DNA of 64,000 bases from Rhodococcus sp. RD6.2 (GTDB lineage Bacteria; Actinomycetota; Actinomycetes; Mycobacteriales; Mycobacteriaceae): NCBI RefSeq assembly GCF_001040705.1, contig NZ_CVQP01000002.1, forward strand, positions 62,001-126,000, given 5' to 3'. The position numbers and the translations under genes were made by a program. Below, piece by piece: positions 52,785-63,458 of the stretch (its first letter is position 1; the number at the start of each line of letters is the position of its first letter). The notes below the pieces were generated by a model. It had not been told where the DNA came from. It saw only the letters and a list, made by a program, of their open reading frames with translations, and searched no databases.

Positions 52785-53129
52785 ATGGCGAAGAAGGTCA
52801 CGGTCACACTGATCGACGACGTGGATCAGGAGTCGGCTGCCGATGAAACTGTCGAATTCGGCCTTGACGGCGTGACCTACGAGATCGACCTGTCGTCCGA
52901 GAATGCGGAAAAGCTGCGTGACCAACTCGCGGTGTGGGTGACGCACGCGCGCCGCTCCACCGGTCGACGTCGCGGGAAGGTTGCTGCGCCCACCGGCAAG
53001 GCAAGGGCCGCAGTGGATCGTGAGCAGAGTGCCGCGATTCGCGAGTGGGCGCGTCGCAATGGTCATCCGGTCTCCGCGCGCGGTCGAATCTCCGCGGAAA
53101 TCACGGAACTGTACAACAAGGCGAACTGA
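52785..53129 (+). CDS. lsr2: nucleoid-associated xenogeneic silencer Lsr2
   Basis: A 114-residue Lsr2. The N-terminal dimerisation/bridging domain is [35 protein letters not shown]. The C-terminal DNA-binding domain ends with [20 protein letters not shown], where RGR is the AT-hook-like minor-groove contact. It coats and silences AT-rich, often horizontally acquired DNA. Length and both domains are standard. A long inverted repeat follows its stop. Confidence 0.97.
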   Translation: MAKKVTVTLIDDVDQESAADETVEFGLDGVTYEIDLSSENAEKLRDQLAVWVTHARRSTGRRRGKVAAPTGKARAAVDREQSAAIREWARRNGHPVSARGRISAEITELYNKAN

Positions 53130-53139
53130 CCCGCCGAGT

Positions 53140-53211
53140 TTTTCGTTCGTTCTGCCTGTTCGCGTTCGGCTCCCCTGTTAGCCTGCCGCGAACAGGCGGA
53201 ACGAACGAAAA
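53140..53211. terminator. 25-bp near-perfect inverted repeat after lsr2
   Basis: Bases 53140-53164 and 53187-53211 are inverted copies with a single mismatch and a 22-base loop. The arms contain CGTTCGTTCTGCCTGTTCGC and its complement. The element starts 10 bp after the lsr2 stop and ends at the first possible ATG of the lipase gene. A terminator is most likely; an operator or a remnant of a small mobile element is possible. Confidence 0.6.
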
Positions 53212-53222
53212 TGGGGGGCGCG

Positions 53223-54158
53223 GTGCGTGTTCGAAATGTAGTCGCGGCATTGGTTGGGGTGGCCGCACTATTCCTCGGGTCGGGTACGGCGGGCGCGGAT
53301 CCGCTGCCGGTTCCCTATCAGTTCCTGGCCGGAGTTCCGTTGGAACTGACCAATCCCGGCGGTTCCGCCCCCGGATCGAACGATTGGTCGTGCAGGCCCA
53401 CCGCGGAGCATCCGAATCCCGTCGTTCTCGTGCACGGCACCGCCGGTAACCGCCAGACCAACTGGGCGACGTACGCGCCCCTCCTTGCGAACGAGGGCTA
53501 CTGCGTCTTCTCGCTGACCTACGGGGCCCACGAAGAACTGCCCTGGCCGCTCAGCGCGATCGGCGGCATGAAACCGATGGATCAGAGCGCTGCGCAACTC
53601 GGCGCGTTCGTGGATCAGGTGCTCGCCGCGACCGGCGCAGAGAAGGTGGATCTCGTCGGCCATTCCCAGGGCACCCTGATGCCGACGTACTGGGTGAAGT
53701 TCCTCGGTGGCGCGGACAAGGTGGACAAGTACGTCTCGCTGGCTCCGGTCTGGAAGGGGGAAGGCGCCTTCGACCTCGATCGGAACGCTGCCGCGCTACG
53801 CGCAGGCGGCATAGACGTGGCCGGACCTGCGCTGGCGCCCCTCTGCGGTGCGTGCGGACAGCTGGTCGCGGGTTCGCCTTTCATGAACGCCGTCCGGGAC
53901 GGTGGAGTCTACGAACCGGGCATCACCTACACCAACATCATCACCCGCTACGACGAGATCGTGATCCCGTACACCAGCGGGTACGAAGAGGGACCGAACA
54001 CGACGAACCTCGTTGTTCAGGACTTCTGCGACCGCAACTTCGGCGAGCACCTCTCGATCGCCGGTGAGCCCGTCGCCGCGGCTCTTGTCCTCAACGCGCT
54101 CGATCCGGCGAATCAGCGTCCCGTGCCGTGCGTGTTCGTTCCACCGGTCTTCGGCTGA
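53223..54158 (+). CDS. secreted lipase/esterase (alpha/beta hydrolase)
   Basis: A 311-residue protein with a signal peptide (VRNVVAALVGVAALFLGSGT, cleavage near AGA-DPL). The hydrolase part shows NPVVLVHGTAGNRQTNWATY, the nucleophile elbow VDLVGHSQGTLMPTYWVK, and a likely acid and base near ITRYDEIVIPYTSG and GEHLSIA. It resembles the EstA/class 2 lipases of actinomycetes, acting on lipids or esters outside the cell. GTG 53223 has GGGGGG upstream; ATG 53211 lies inside the inverted repeat and would add four residues. Confidence 0.87.
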   Translation: MRVRNVVAALVGVAALFLGSGTAGADPLPVPYQFLAGVPLELTNPGGSAPGSNDWSCRPTAEHPNPVVLVHGTAGNRQTNWATYAPLLANEGYCVFSLTYGAHEELPWPLSAIGGMKPMDQSAAQLGAFVDQVLAATGAEKVDLVGHSQGTLMPTYWVKFLGGADKVDKYVSLAPVWKGEGAFDLDRNAAALRAGGIDVAGPALAPLCGACGQLVAGSPFMNAVRDGGVYEPGITYTNIITRYDEIVIPYTSGYEEGPNTTNLVVQDFCDRNFGEHLSIAGEPVAAALVLNALDPANQRPVPCVFVPPVFG

Positions 54159-54161
54159 CGA

Positions 54162-55136
54162 TCAGCCGAAGGTCAGCACCTGCGCGACCGGCCTACGCGG
54201 CGTGATGTTCAGCGGCGCCGGGTGGGTGGATGTGCCCACCCGGAGCAGCAGTTGCGGTACACCCGCACCGGGCGCGAGTGCCCGGATCGTGTCGCGGCTG
54301 CGTTCGATGTCGGTCAGGTGCGTCAACGGGCACGTCGCCAGGCGTTGCACCGTCGCCTCCAACGTCACCGCCGACATCGCCTCGCCGCATCGAATCCAGT
54401 CGGTGGGGGAGTCACCCGGTGTGCTGAGCAGCATCACCGTCGACTGGTCCGATGGTCCCGGCTCCGCGGACACGACCGCGTGCGAGTCCGGGAAGGCGCG
54501 GCCGACGGGCACCCGCTCGCGCTCGGCGCGCGAGGCCAGTGCGGTGTCCGGAATTCCCTCGGTGTCGAAACCGTGCCCGGCCCACCAGTGCAGTTCGGCC
54601 TGGTAGGACGCGTCGTAGCGGCGCACCGCGGAGCTCATTTCGGTGGCCGCCGCCAACGCGGGCCGCGTGTCCTCGCCGAGAACCGTCAGGGTCGCATCGG
54701 TGCCCGCGGCGGTCCGCAACAACTCGGGCAGCAGCGGGTTCACCGGCAACGGTTCGAACGGGGTGCGATCGGTGCGGCGGCGGCGGATGGCGGCGAGCAG
54801 GTCGAAGTCGTGGGACTGAGGGCGCGCATCGCGACTGAACGTGACCGACGCGACCAGTCGCGGCGCCAGCGGGTCGGGGAGCAGGCGAACGTGGGTACGC
54901 CAGCGCAGCGACGTCATCGCGACCGTCAGATGATGCAGTGCGGCGCCGCAACTGATGAGCAACTGACGTCCGCGGGGGTCGGCGGCGACGAGGAGTCGCG
55001 TCGGGTCGGCATACAGGTCGAGTCGGCCGGCGTCGTACCGCCACTGCCACGGCTGACTGTTGTGCACCGACGGTGCCCGGCACGCCAGATCCACCGCCGT
55101 GCGTACGACATCGGTATCGGGAATGAGCGCGTCCAT
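54162..55136 (-). CDS. Acg-type nitroreductase family protein
   Basis: A 324-residue member of the nitroreductase superfamily resembling mycobacterial Acg (Rv2032). N-terminal AVDLACRAPSVHNSQPWQWR is the family mark. LAAIRRRRTDRTPFEPLPV and a second half-domain (ALASRAERERVPVGRAFPDS, GEAMSAVTLEATVQRLATCP) follow. Acg proteins bind FMN tightly, appear to lack classic nitroreductase activity and are induced by hypoxia under DosR in mycobacteria. No DosR box could be identified by eye. It converges on the lipase gene with a 3-bp gap. Confidence 0.86.
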   Translation of the reverse strand: MDALIPDTDVVRTAVDLACRAPSVHNSQPWQWRYDAGRLDLYADPTRLLVAADPRGRQLLISCGAALHHLTVAMTSLRWRTHVRLLPDPLAPRLVASVTFSRDARPQSHDFDLLAAIRRRRTDRTPFEPLPVNPLLPELLRTAAGTDATLTVLGEDTRPALAAATEMSSAVRRYDASYQAELHWWAGHGFDTEGIPDTALASRAERERVPVGRAFPDSHAVVSAEPGPSDQSTVMLLSTPGDSPTDWIRCGEAMSAVTLEATVQRLATCPLTHLTDIERSRDTIRALAPGAGVPQLLLRVGTSTHPAPLNITPRRPVAQVLTFG

Positions 55137-55219
55137 GATCGGTCCTCACTGTGCGTCCTGATAACCAGTGTCGATCTGCTGGAATCGGGCGACTAGGGCC
55201 GATGGTCCCGACTTGGGCG

Positions 55220-55789
55220 CTACTTCCAGCCGAGTCGGGTGAGCATCTTCTCCAGCGTTGGGACGGCCTGCGTGCACCACGTCTCGTCGGGATCGAGGCC
55301 GGCGGCGGCGACCTTCTCCACGCTGGGTGAGACGAGAAGGAACAGGCCGCGCCCGTCCTCGAACCGTCCGTGTGCGAAGCATCGATCCGGTGATTCGGTC
55401 AGCACCACGTCGACACCCGCGATCTTCTGGGGGGCGGAGTCCGGGAGGCGCCCTGGTACGCCGATCACCACACCGATCATTCCCGCGGGGGCATTGTCGG
55501 GCGGAAGCCAGTCGCATGCGGCCCCTTCCTTGTCCGGCGGGACTTGCCTGCTGGGCGTCAGCGGTGCGAATCCGACTGCGTCCTGCGCCTCGGCGGCGGT
55601 CAGCAGAGTGCACGGGTCGATGCCGATTCGGTTGACGGCATCTTCGGCGGCTGGTGCTTCGGTCAGGCCGGTGCTTGTCGCGGTGGCAGTACTCGTCGCG
55701 TCTGCGTCGGATTCCGACGTGGAGCAGGCGGGCGCCACGGCGAGCGCAACGGCGCACAGTCCGAGCCCGGCGAAACGGCTGAACTTCAC
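55220..55789 (-). CDS. DUF3558-type lipoprotein
   Basis: A 189-residue lipoprotein: GLCAVALAVAPACS carries a lipobox-like end with the lipidated Cys near residue 22, then a Ser/Thr/Ala linker. The globular part has IDPCTLLTAAEAQDAVGFAP (start of DUF3558), GAACDWLPPDNAPA and a final PDETWCTQAVPTLEKML. DUF3558 lipoproteins are surface proteins of mycobacteria and relatives with no known function. The GTG start follows AGGAGA. It is the last gene of a four-gene operon with the WXG-containing protein. Confidence 0.83.
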   Translation of the reverse strand: MKFSRFAGLGLCAVALAVAPACSTSESDADATSTATATSTGLTEAPAAEDAVNRIGIDPCTLLTAAEAQDAVGFAPLTPSRQVPPDKEGAACDWLPPDNAPAGMIGVVIGVPGRLPDSAPQKIAGVDVVLTESPDRCFAHGRFEDGRGLFLLVSPSVEKVAAAGLDPDETWCTQAVPTLEKMLTRLGWK

Positions 55790-55812
55790 TGTTCTCCTGT
55801 CGAGGGGCGGGA

Positions 55813-56187
55813 TCATTCCCAAGGAATGCGGTACGGCTCGGGCTCGTCCGGCTCGAGAGCCGGCGGCGGTGTGGCGTTGGGATACCAGCGATAGATGCCG
55901 GAGTTCTTGATGTGGTCGACCTCGGGGGGAATGGGGTGGCACCGGGATTCGATTTCGTGCCAACGGCATTCGTCGGCCGCGACGCGCACGGCATAGGCGC
56001 GGATCGCGGGGGAGGCGTCGTCGAGCTGCGCGGTCCGTTCCATGATCGCGTCCGTGACGTCGATCAGATCGTCCCAATCGCCTTCGCGGACCTTCGCGGC
56101 ACGTATTCGGGCGGTGGCGGAAACGTCGATCGCGTCCATCAGACGGTTGTAGGCGGAGCGCAGGAAGGGTGGGATGTCCTCGGTCAT
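55813..56187 (-). CDS. hypothetical protein, partner of the WXG-containing gene
   Basis: A 124-residue soluble protein, helical in its first two thirds (FLRSAYNRLMDAIDVSATAR, LIDVTDAIMERTAQLDDASP). It ends with a short aromatic/proline tail (NSGIYRWYPNATPPPALEPD). I do not recognise a family. The start overlaps the stop of the WXG-containing gene (ATGA), so the two are made together. A chaperone, immunity or substrate-partner role is possible but unsupported. Confidence 0.6.
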   Translation of the reverse strand: MTEDIPPFLRSAYNRLMDAIDVSATARIRAAKVREGDWDDLIDVTDAIMERTAQLDDASPAIRAYAVRVAADECRWHEIESRCHPIPPEVDHIKNSGIYRWYPNATPPPALEPDEPEPYRIPWE

Positions 56188-57407
56188 GCTGCGTCTTCCC
56201 ATGGTTCGGTGCCGGCTCCCGGTGAGTAGTCCTCGTCGGGTCGGTGCAGAGGCCCGTCTGCGTCGGCAGCAGCCTTGATGTCCAAACCGATTTCGGCCTT
56301 CCGCCGCGTGTCCCGGACCCGCTCCGCGATCGGCCCCAGAGTTTCTTCGGAGATCGCGTTGGCGCTGTCGTTCATGGCGATGAGCGGTTCGAGGAAGCTC
56401 TTGATCGCGTCGACGATGCCCTGCACCTGTGCGACCAGCTGTTCGACCCTGCCCTTGACGCTGATGATGATGTCGTAGACCGCCCAGGCCTGGTAGGACG
56501 TCCCGACGACGGGAATCTTCTTCGCGAGCAACTTGACCAGGCTCTTGATGCTGTCGCCTTCCACCTCCTTGGCCAAGAGGTCGGCGAGCTGCCGCACGAC
56601 CTCGATGCATGCGTCCTGTATCTCGGTCCCGGCGGCGTCGAGGGCCTCCTTGGTGAGCCGTCCGACCGGCCCCTCCCACTTCATCGACTCGACCTGTCGG
56701 CGCGCGTAGTCCTGGAAGGACTCCTCTGCCTTTCCGCTCCAATGGTCGGCGACCTGCTCTGCGCCGGCCTCGAGGTTCTTGCCGCACTTCTCCATCGCTT
56801 CACCGGCGATCTTGTGCGACTCGCCGATTCGCTTGAGTTCGTTCCAGTTTCCGCTGATCGGCTTGATGACCTCTTCGAGCGCGGACCACTTGGTCACCGC
56901 CTTGACGGCGTCGTCGACGTCGCCGAGCCAGCCCGCCTCGTCGGCGATGATCTTTCGGATGTCCTCGGCTGCGGTCTCCGGCGGATCGAGCTTGACCGAC
57001 TCGCGCGCGACGTACCGGGCCGGGTTCTCGTAGTCGTTGGCGAGACCGGGGGCCGGCGCCGTGTCGCTGTAGCTCGCAGGGTCGAGGTTCTCGAGGCCGA
57101 TCACGTTCGCGTTGAGCGCGGCGTAGTTGCGGGCCTCCTGGTCGTGGTACATCCACGCCGTCCGGTTCAGGTTCACGCCGATGCCGCGGCAGTTCTCGTG
57201 GTTGGCGTCGTAACGTCGGACCACGGCGTCGCTGTACATGCCGAGTGGCTCGTACAGGGCCCACATCGCGCCGTCGCCGAAGTCGCCCAGAGGTGGTGTG
57301 TGACTGCGGGCGAAGTTGGTTGTCTCCCAGGCGTCGTCGGCAATCTTGTGGGCGAGGACCGACAGTCCGGCAATCTCGGTTGGTTCGGACTTGAATTTTT
57401 CACGCAT
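56184..57407 (-). CDS. large WXG100-like (ESX/type VII-related) protein
   Basis: A 407-residue protein without signal peptide. The N-terminal about 180 residues are unique (FARSHTPPLGDFGDGAMWAL). The middle forms a helical hairpin with a W-x-G turn (AGAEQVADHWSGKAEESFQD, about 225-245), as in WXG100 proteins and LXG/ESX effectors. Hydrophobic-amphipathic helices follow (KSLVKLLAKKIPVVGTSYQA). Type VII export is therefore plausible, but no ESX core genes are in the window and a clear YxxxD/E export tail is not seen. Its neighbours are a membrane-anchored protein upstream and a lipoprotein downstream. Confidence 0.65.
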   Translation of the reverse strand: MREKFKSEPTEIAGLSVLAHKIADDAWETTNFARSHTPPLGDFGDGAMWALYEPLGMYSDAVVRRYDANHENCRGIGVNLNRTAWMYHDQEARNYAALNANVIGLENLDPASYSDTAPAPGLANDYENPARYVARESVKLDPPETAAEDIRKIIADEAGWLGDVDDAVKAVTKWSALEEVIKPISGNWNELKRIGESHKIAGEAMEKCGKNLEAGAEQVADHWSGKAEESFQDYARRQVESMKWEGPVGRLTKEALDAAGTEIQDACIEVVRQLADLLAKEVEGDSIKSLVKLLAKKIPVVGTSYQAWAVYDIIISVKGRVEQLVAQVQGIVDAIKSFLEPLIAMNDSANAISEETLGPIAERVRDTRRKAEIGLDIKAAADADGPLHRPDEDYSPGAGTEPWEDAA

Positions 57408-57430
57408 GTCGGGGGTTCCCCTTTTCCATC

Positions 57431-58204
57431 TCAGGACGGGCGGAGGGTGCTGATGATCTGGTCGGCGACCGTCTCGTCGAGTGATTCGGGAAGGCCGAGC
57501 GCGCTGTCGATGACGAGGAGCATGACGTCGGCGGTCGCGAGGGCGGGGGTGGCGACGATGTCGTAGCGGGCCTCGGGTGGGTCGCAGTCGACTTCACGTG
57601 GCAGTCCCGTCACCGACAGAGTGATGCGGACGGCGGATCGGCCGTGAATCCGGACCTCGGTCGGTGCCGTGCGATGGAAGCGGATGTCCGGCGCCTCGGG
57701 TTCGGTGAGGCTGCGTTGGATCTTGTCGGCCTCGTCGACTGCGGCGGTGGCGGCGTCCATTCCGCGGCGGCCGGTGGCGCCGGACATGGCCAGTTGTGCG
57801 TAGCCGGATTCAGGGCAGTGATCGTCGCCGAAGAGTCCGACGGCACCGTACGCGACCGATTCCGAGTGGCCGTTCCAGCCGGCCACGCCGGTAGAGAAGT
57901 TCCGCCAGTCGGCGGGGATGTCGTAGGTGAGACCGAACTTGGTGGCGATCGGCTGGGGTTGCCCCTCCGGCACCTCGATCTTCGGTGGCGGTCGGTCCAT
58001 CGAGGGGAAGCCCGGAGGCAGCGGTGGCGGCGCCGAGGTCGCGACGGCTGCTGCGCTGGTGCTGGGGACCAGGGCAGTGGCGAGCGTGTCCACGTCCGGC
58101 ACGGCCTCGTTCTTCTGGTTCGCGACCTGGGTCACGCCCCAGACCACGACAAAGCTTCCGGCGATGATCAGCAGTCGGGTGCCGATGGACCGTTTCGAAC
58201 GCAA
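57431..58204 (-). CDS. membrane-anchored extracytoplasmic protein (unknown family)
   Basis: A 257-residue protein with one N-terminal membrane segment (TRLLIIAGSFVVVWGVTQVA, about residues 9-28). A Pro/Ala linker follows (APPPLPPGFPSMDRPPPKIE), then an external domain of about 170 residues with paired cysteines (DDHCPESGYAQLA and EVDCDPPEARYD). The fold resembles the external domains that follow TM segments in several nocardial type VII-linked loci (FGLTYDIPADWRNFSTGVAG), but I cannot name the family with certainty. It is first in the operon; the WXG-containing gene starts 23 bp later. Confidence 0.6.
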   Translation of the reverse strand: MRSKRSIGTRLLIIAGSFVVVWGVTQVANQKNEAVPDVDTLATALVPSTSAAAVATSAPPPLPPGFPSMDRPPPKIEVPEGQPQPIATKFGLTYDIPADWRNFSTGVAGWNGHSESVAYGAVGLFGDDHCPESGYAQLAMSGATGRRGMDAATAAVDEADKIQRSLTEPEAPDIRFHRTAPTEVRIHGRSAVRITLSVTGLPREVDCDPPEARYDIVATPALATADVMLLVIDSALGLPESLDETVADQIISTLRPS

Positions 58205-58510
58205 GGCGCCGTTCCCCCCGTGTGACCGCCGCCTCCCCCTGAGACGACCGGCGCGAGCGTAACAGGGTGATCGGTCTGAAATTGTGTCCGCTCAACCGGG
58301 CAAATCGGCCCCACAGGCGTGTTCGCTGCGGGCGTAGCGCTGATCGGGAAACGAAAGCCCTGGCTGCTGCGTTGGTACCCATGAGCAGGCAGACTGTCCG
58401 CAGTGAATGGGGATGGACACGGCGCAGCCCGTATCACCGGCCACTACAGTGGAGGTACGGCTCGTAAATCCCGCTTGGGGATCTACCCATAAAGAACGTG
58501 AGGGAGAGCG
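58205..58510. promoter_or_regulatory. divergent region upstream of clpC
   Basis: This 306-bp gene-free stretch separates the minus-strand ESX-like operon from clpC. It contains ATCCC-N5-GGGAT at 58468-58482, about 30 bp before the clpC start, and a GAGGGAGAG ribosome site at its end. ClgR commonly activates clp genes in actinobacteria, but a convincing match to its site was not recognised here. Confidence 0.4.
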
Positions 58511-61060
<2,550 letters not shown>

Positions 61061-61074
61061 CAAGCGCACGAACC

Positions 61075-61112
61075 GACGCCCCGCACGCATCGCGTGCGGG
61101 GCGTCGCGTTTT
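61075..61112 (+). terminator. intrinsic terminator of clpC
   Basis: GACGCCCCGCACG (61075-61087) and CGTGCGGGGCGTC (61093-61105) form a perfect 13-bp stem with a 5-nt loop, followed by GCG and TTTT (61109-61112). This is the clearest factor-independent terminator in the window. Confidence 0.9.
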
Positions 61113-61258
61113 CGGGCCCTCTCACGGCTGTCCACACACCTTTTCGAGTGTCCGCAGCGCTCTTGCCCGACGAAAAGGGGTGCGGACGCCGCAATAGGTG
61201 TGCGGACCTGGGCGGTCACGGCGAGCGGAAGTCGGTCTGATCGCGCACCATTGACTCT

Positions 61259-62848
61259 GTGACCACGCTCACCGACGGCCGCCCCGCGCGCGCAAACCTG
61301 GTTCTGGCGTCGCTGATTCTCGTCGCCGCGGTCGCGAATCTGAACCTCGCCGTCGCGAACGTCGCGCTACCCGACATCGGCAAGGCCTTCGACGCCAGCC
61401 AGACCTCGTTGAATCTGATCGCCGTCGGGTTCTCACTCGGACTCGCGGCCTCCGTGCTGTACCTCGGCGCGGTGGGCGACCGCTATGGGCGCAAGACGTT
61501 GCTCGTGCTGGGCATGTCACTGTCGGTCCCAGCGTCGCTGCTCGCGGGTTTCGCCCCCAACGAGCAGGTGCTGTTCCTGGCGCGGGTGATCGGTGGGCTC
61601 TCGGCAGGCATGGCGTACCCGACGACCCTCGCGCTCATCACGGCGTTGTGGTCCGGCGCGGGGCGGACCAAGGCGATCGCCCTGTGGTCGTCGATCGGCG
61701 GCGGCCTCTCCGCGTTGGGGCCGCTCGTTGCAGGTGCGCTGCTGGAGTGGTTCTTCTGGGGTTCGGTGTTCCTGGTGACCATTCCGCTCGCGGTGATCGC
61801 ACTGGGCATGACGCTCTGGTTGGTGCCGAGCCACGTCAACGAATCCACCGACTCCGTCGACCATTTCGGCGGCATGGTCTCGGTGGTGTTCGTCGGCGCG
61901 CTGGTGCTCGGAATCAACTTCCTGCCGATCGACGGGATGAAGACCACCGCGGTGATCTCGCTGGGAGTGGCGGTCGTGGCGGGAATCGTGTTCGTGCTGA
62001 GGCAGATGCGAGCCCGCAATCCGCTGTACGACCTGCACGTTGCGGCGCGGCGGATCTTCTGGGTTGCCGCTGTGGCAGGCATCGTCGTCTTCGGCACCCT
62101 GATGGGCGTCATGTACATCAGCCAGCAGTACATGCAGAACGTGCTGGCGTACGACACCCTCGAGGCGGGGTCGGCGGCGCTGCCCGCGGCGATCGTCATG
62201 GTCCTGGTGGCACCCCAATCGGCGAAGCTGGTGGAGGCCAGGGGCGCGCGATTCACGTTGCTCTGCGGATACGTCGCGATCCTGCTCGGTCTCGCAGTGG
62301 CGCTGCTGCTCTGGGACGAGAGCACCAGCTACTGGGCGATCGCGCTCGGGTTCATGTTCCTCGGTGCGGGCGTCGGGCTGGCCGGAACGCCCGCATCGCA
62401 TTCGCTGACCGGATCGGTCCCGGTGTCCCGGGCGGGAATGGCGTCGGGGACCGCCGATCTGCAACGCGATCTCGGCGGTGCGATCGTGCAGTCGATCCTC
62501 GGTGCCCTGCTCACCGCCGGGTACACGGCATCGTTCACGGCGACCGTTGCTGCGACGCCGCAGGCGGCATCGGTGAGCGAGCAGACGGAAGCCGCGTTGG
62601 AGAAGTCGTTCGCGGGCGCGGTGAACATCGCCGAACGCTATCCGCAGTACGCGCAGCAGATCATCGGTGCCGCGCGCTCCGCCTTCCTGGACGGGGATAC
62701 CCGCGCGTACACCGCGGCGATCGGGATCGTGCTGATCGGTGCGGTCCTCGTCTTCTTCGTCTTCCCGAAGCGTGACGAGGAACGTGCGCTGCTCGCCCGG
62801 TACCAGGCCGAGGACGAGTCGTCGGAGGGTGCCGTTCGCAACGTGTGA
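61259..62848 (+). CDS. MFS transporter, DHA2 (drug:H+ antiporter) family
   Basis: A 529-residue major facilitator with about 14 hydrophobic helices. The first is LVLASLILVAAVANLNLAVA with NVALPDIGKAFDASQTSLN after it, and the loop 2-3 motif is LGAVGDRYGRKTLLVLG. SIGGGLSALGPLVAGALLEW is motif C of antiporters. A 70-residue external loop lies before the last helix. It probably exports toxic organics. No dedicated regulator gene is adjacent. GTG 61259 gives the usual N-terminus. OsmC follows after about 80 bp and may be co-transcribed. Confidence 0.88.
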   Translation: MTTLTDGRPARANLVLASLILVAAVANLNLAVANVALPDIGKAFDASQTSLNLIAVGFSLGLAASVLYLGAVGDRYGRKTLLVLGMSLSVPASLLAGFAPNEQVLFLARVIGGLSAGMAYPTTLALITALWSGAGRTKAIALWSSIGGGLSALGPLVAGALLEWFFWGSVFLVTIPLAVIALGMTLWLVPSHVNESTDSVDHFGGMVSVVFVGALVLGINFLPIDGMKTTAVISLGVAVVAGIVFVLRQMRARNPLYDLHVAARRIFWVAAVAGIVVFGTLMGVMYISQQYMQNVLAYDTLEAGSAALPAAIVMVLVAPQSAKLVEARGARFTLLCGYVAILLGLAVALLLWDESTSYWAIALGFMFLGAGVGLAGTPASHSLTGSVPVSRAGMASGTADLQRDLGGAIVQSILGALLTAGYTASFTATVAATPQAASVSEQTEAALEKSFAGAVNIAERYPQYAQQIIGAARSAFLDGDTRAYTAAIGIVLIGAVLVFFVFPKRDEERALLARYQAEDESSEGAVRNV

Positions 62849-62929
62849 CGCGCACCTCGGTTCGGGAGAAGACAGTGCAGGGAAGATTCGTCGCCGGCCG
62901 GATGGCCGGCACCACGGAAAGGTTGGTCC

Positions 62930-63364
62930 ATGCCCACTCGTACAGCTCGCACCGCCTGGAACGGAACGTTGCAGGACGGTGGCGGCCAGACCGAACTCAC
63001 CAGCTCCGGACTCGCGACGTTCGACGTGTCGTTCCCCAAGCGTGCCGCCGACGACGCGAACGGTGCCACGAGCCCGGAAGAGTTGATCGCCGCCGCGCAT
63101 TCGGCGTGCTACGCGATGCAGTTGTCGGCACTGATCGGTGAGGCGGGCGGCGTCCCGCAGAGCCTGGAGGTGACGGCCGTCGTCGGGCTCGGCCCGGACA
63201 CCGTCGGCTTCAAACTGACCGGGATCACCTTGACGGTGCGCGGTGAGGTGGAGGGACTCGACGCCGACGGTTTCGCGCAGGCGGCGCAGGCTGCGAAGGA
63301 GACCTGCCCGGTGAGCAAGGCGCTGACCGGCGTCGAGATCACGCTGGACGCCGCCCTGGTCTGA
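62930..63364 (+). CDS. OsmC-family peroxiredoxin
   Basis: A 144-residue organic hydroperoxide reductase of the OsmC branch. Both redox cysteines are present, in ELIAAAHSACYAMQLSALIG and AAKETCPVSKALTG. The N-terminal RTAWNGTLQDGGGQTELTSS matches the family. It reduces organic peroxides, probably with mycothiol- or lipoyl-linked reductants in actinomycetes. A hairpin terminator follows. Confidence 0.93.
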   Translation: MPTRTARTAWNGTLQDGGGQTELTSSGLATFDVSFPKRAADDANGATSPEELIAAAHSACYAMQLSALIGEAGGVPQSLEVTAVVGLGPDTVGFKLTGITLTVRGEVEGLDADGFAQAAQAAKETCPVSKALTGVEITLDAALV

Positions 63365-63377
63365 GCCGTTCACCCCG

Positions 63378-63404
63378 GGGGTGTCGCGACGGTCGCGGCA
63401 CCCC
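63378..63404 (+). terminator. stem-loop terminator after osmC
   Basis: GGGGTGTCGCGA (63378-63389) pairs with TCGCGGCACCCC (63393-63404), eleven Watson-Crick pairs and one G.U, with a three-base loop. It is followed by TGTTCTT, a short T-rich run. Confidence 0.75.
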
Positions 63405-63422
63405 TGTTCTTCGCGATCGCTA

Positions 63423-63452
63423 TTGACGTTGACGTCAACGTCAACACATACT
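63423..63452 (+). promoter_or_regulatory. perfect 22-bp palindromic operator over a leaderless TetR promoter
   Basis: TTGACGTTGAC (63423-63433) and GTCAACGTCAA (63434-63444) are exact inverted halves. The first half begins with TTGACG (-35), and CATACT (63447-63452, -10) follows with 18-bp spacing. Start of transcription would fall at about the GTG start at 63459. Repressor bound here would cover the -35, so tight autoregulation is expected. Confidence 0.75.
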
Positions 63453-63458
63453 GTGACA

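Noticed and set aside
58440-58510. ClgR operator before clpC
   Set aside because: Only ATCCC-N5-GGGAT was found, which does not convincingly match the known ClgR consensus, so it is recorded just as an inverted repeat.
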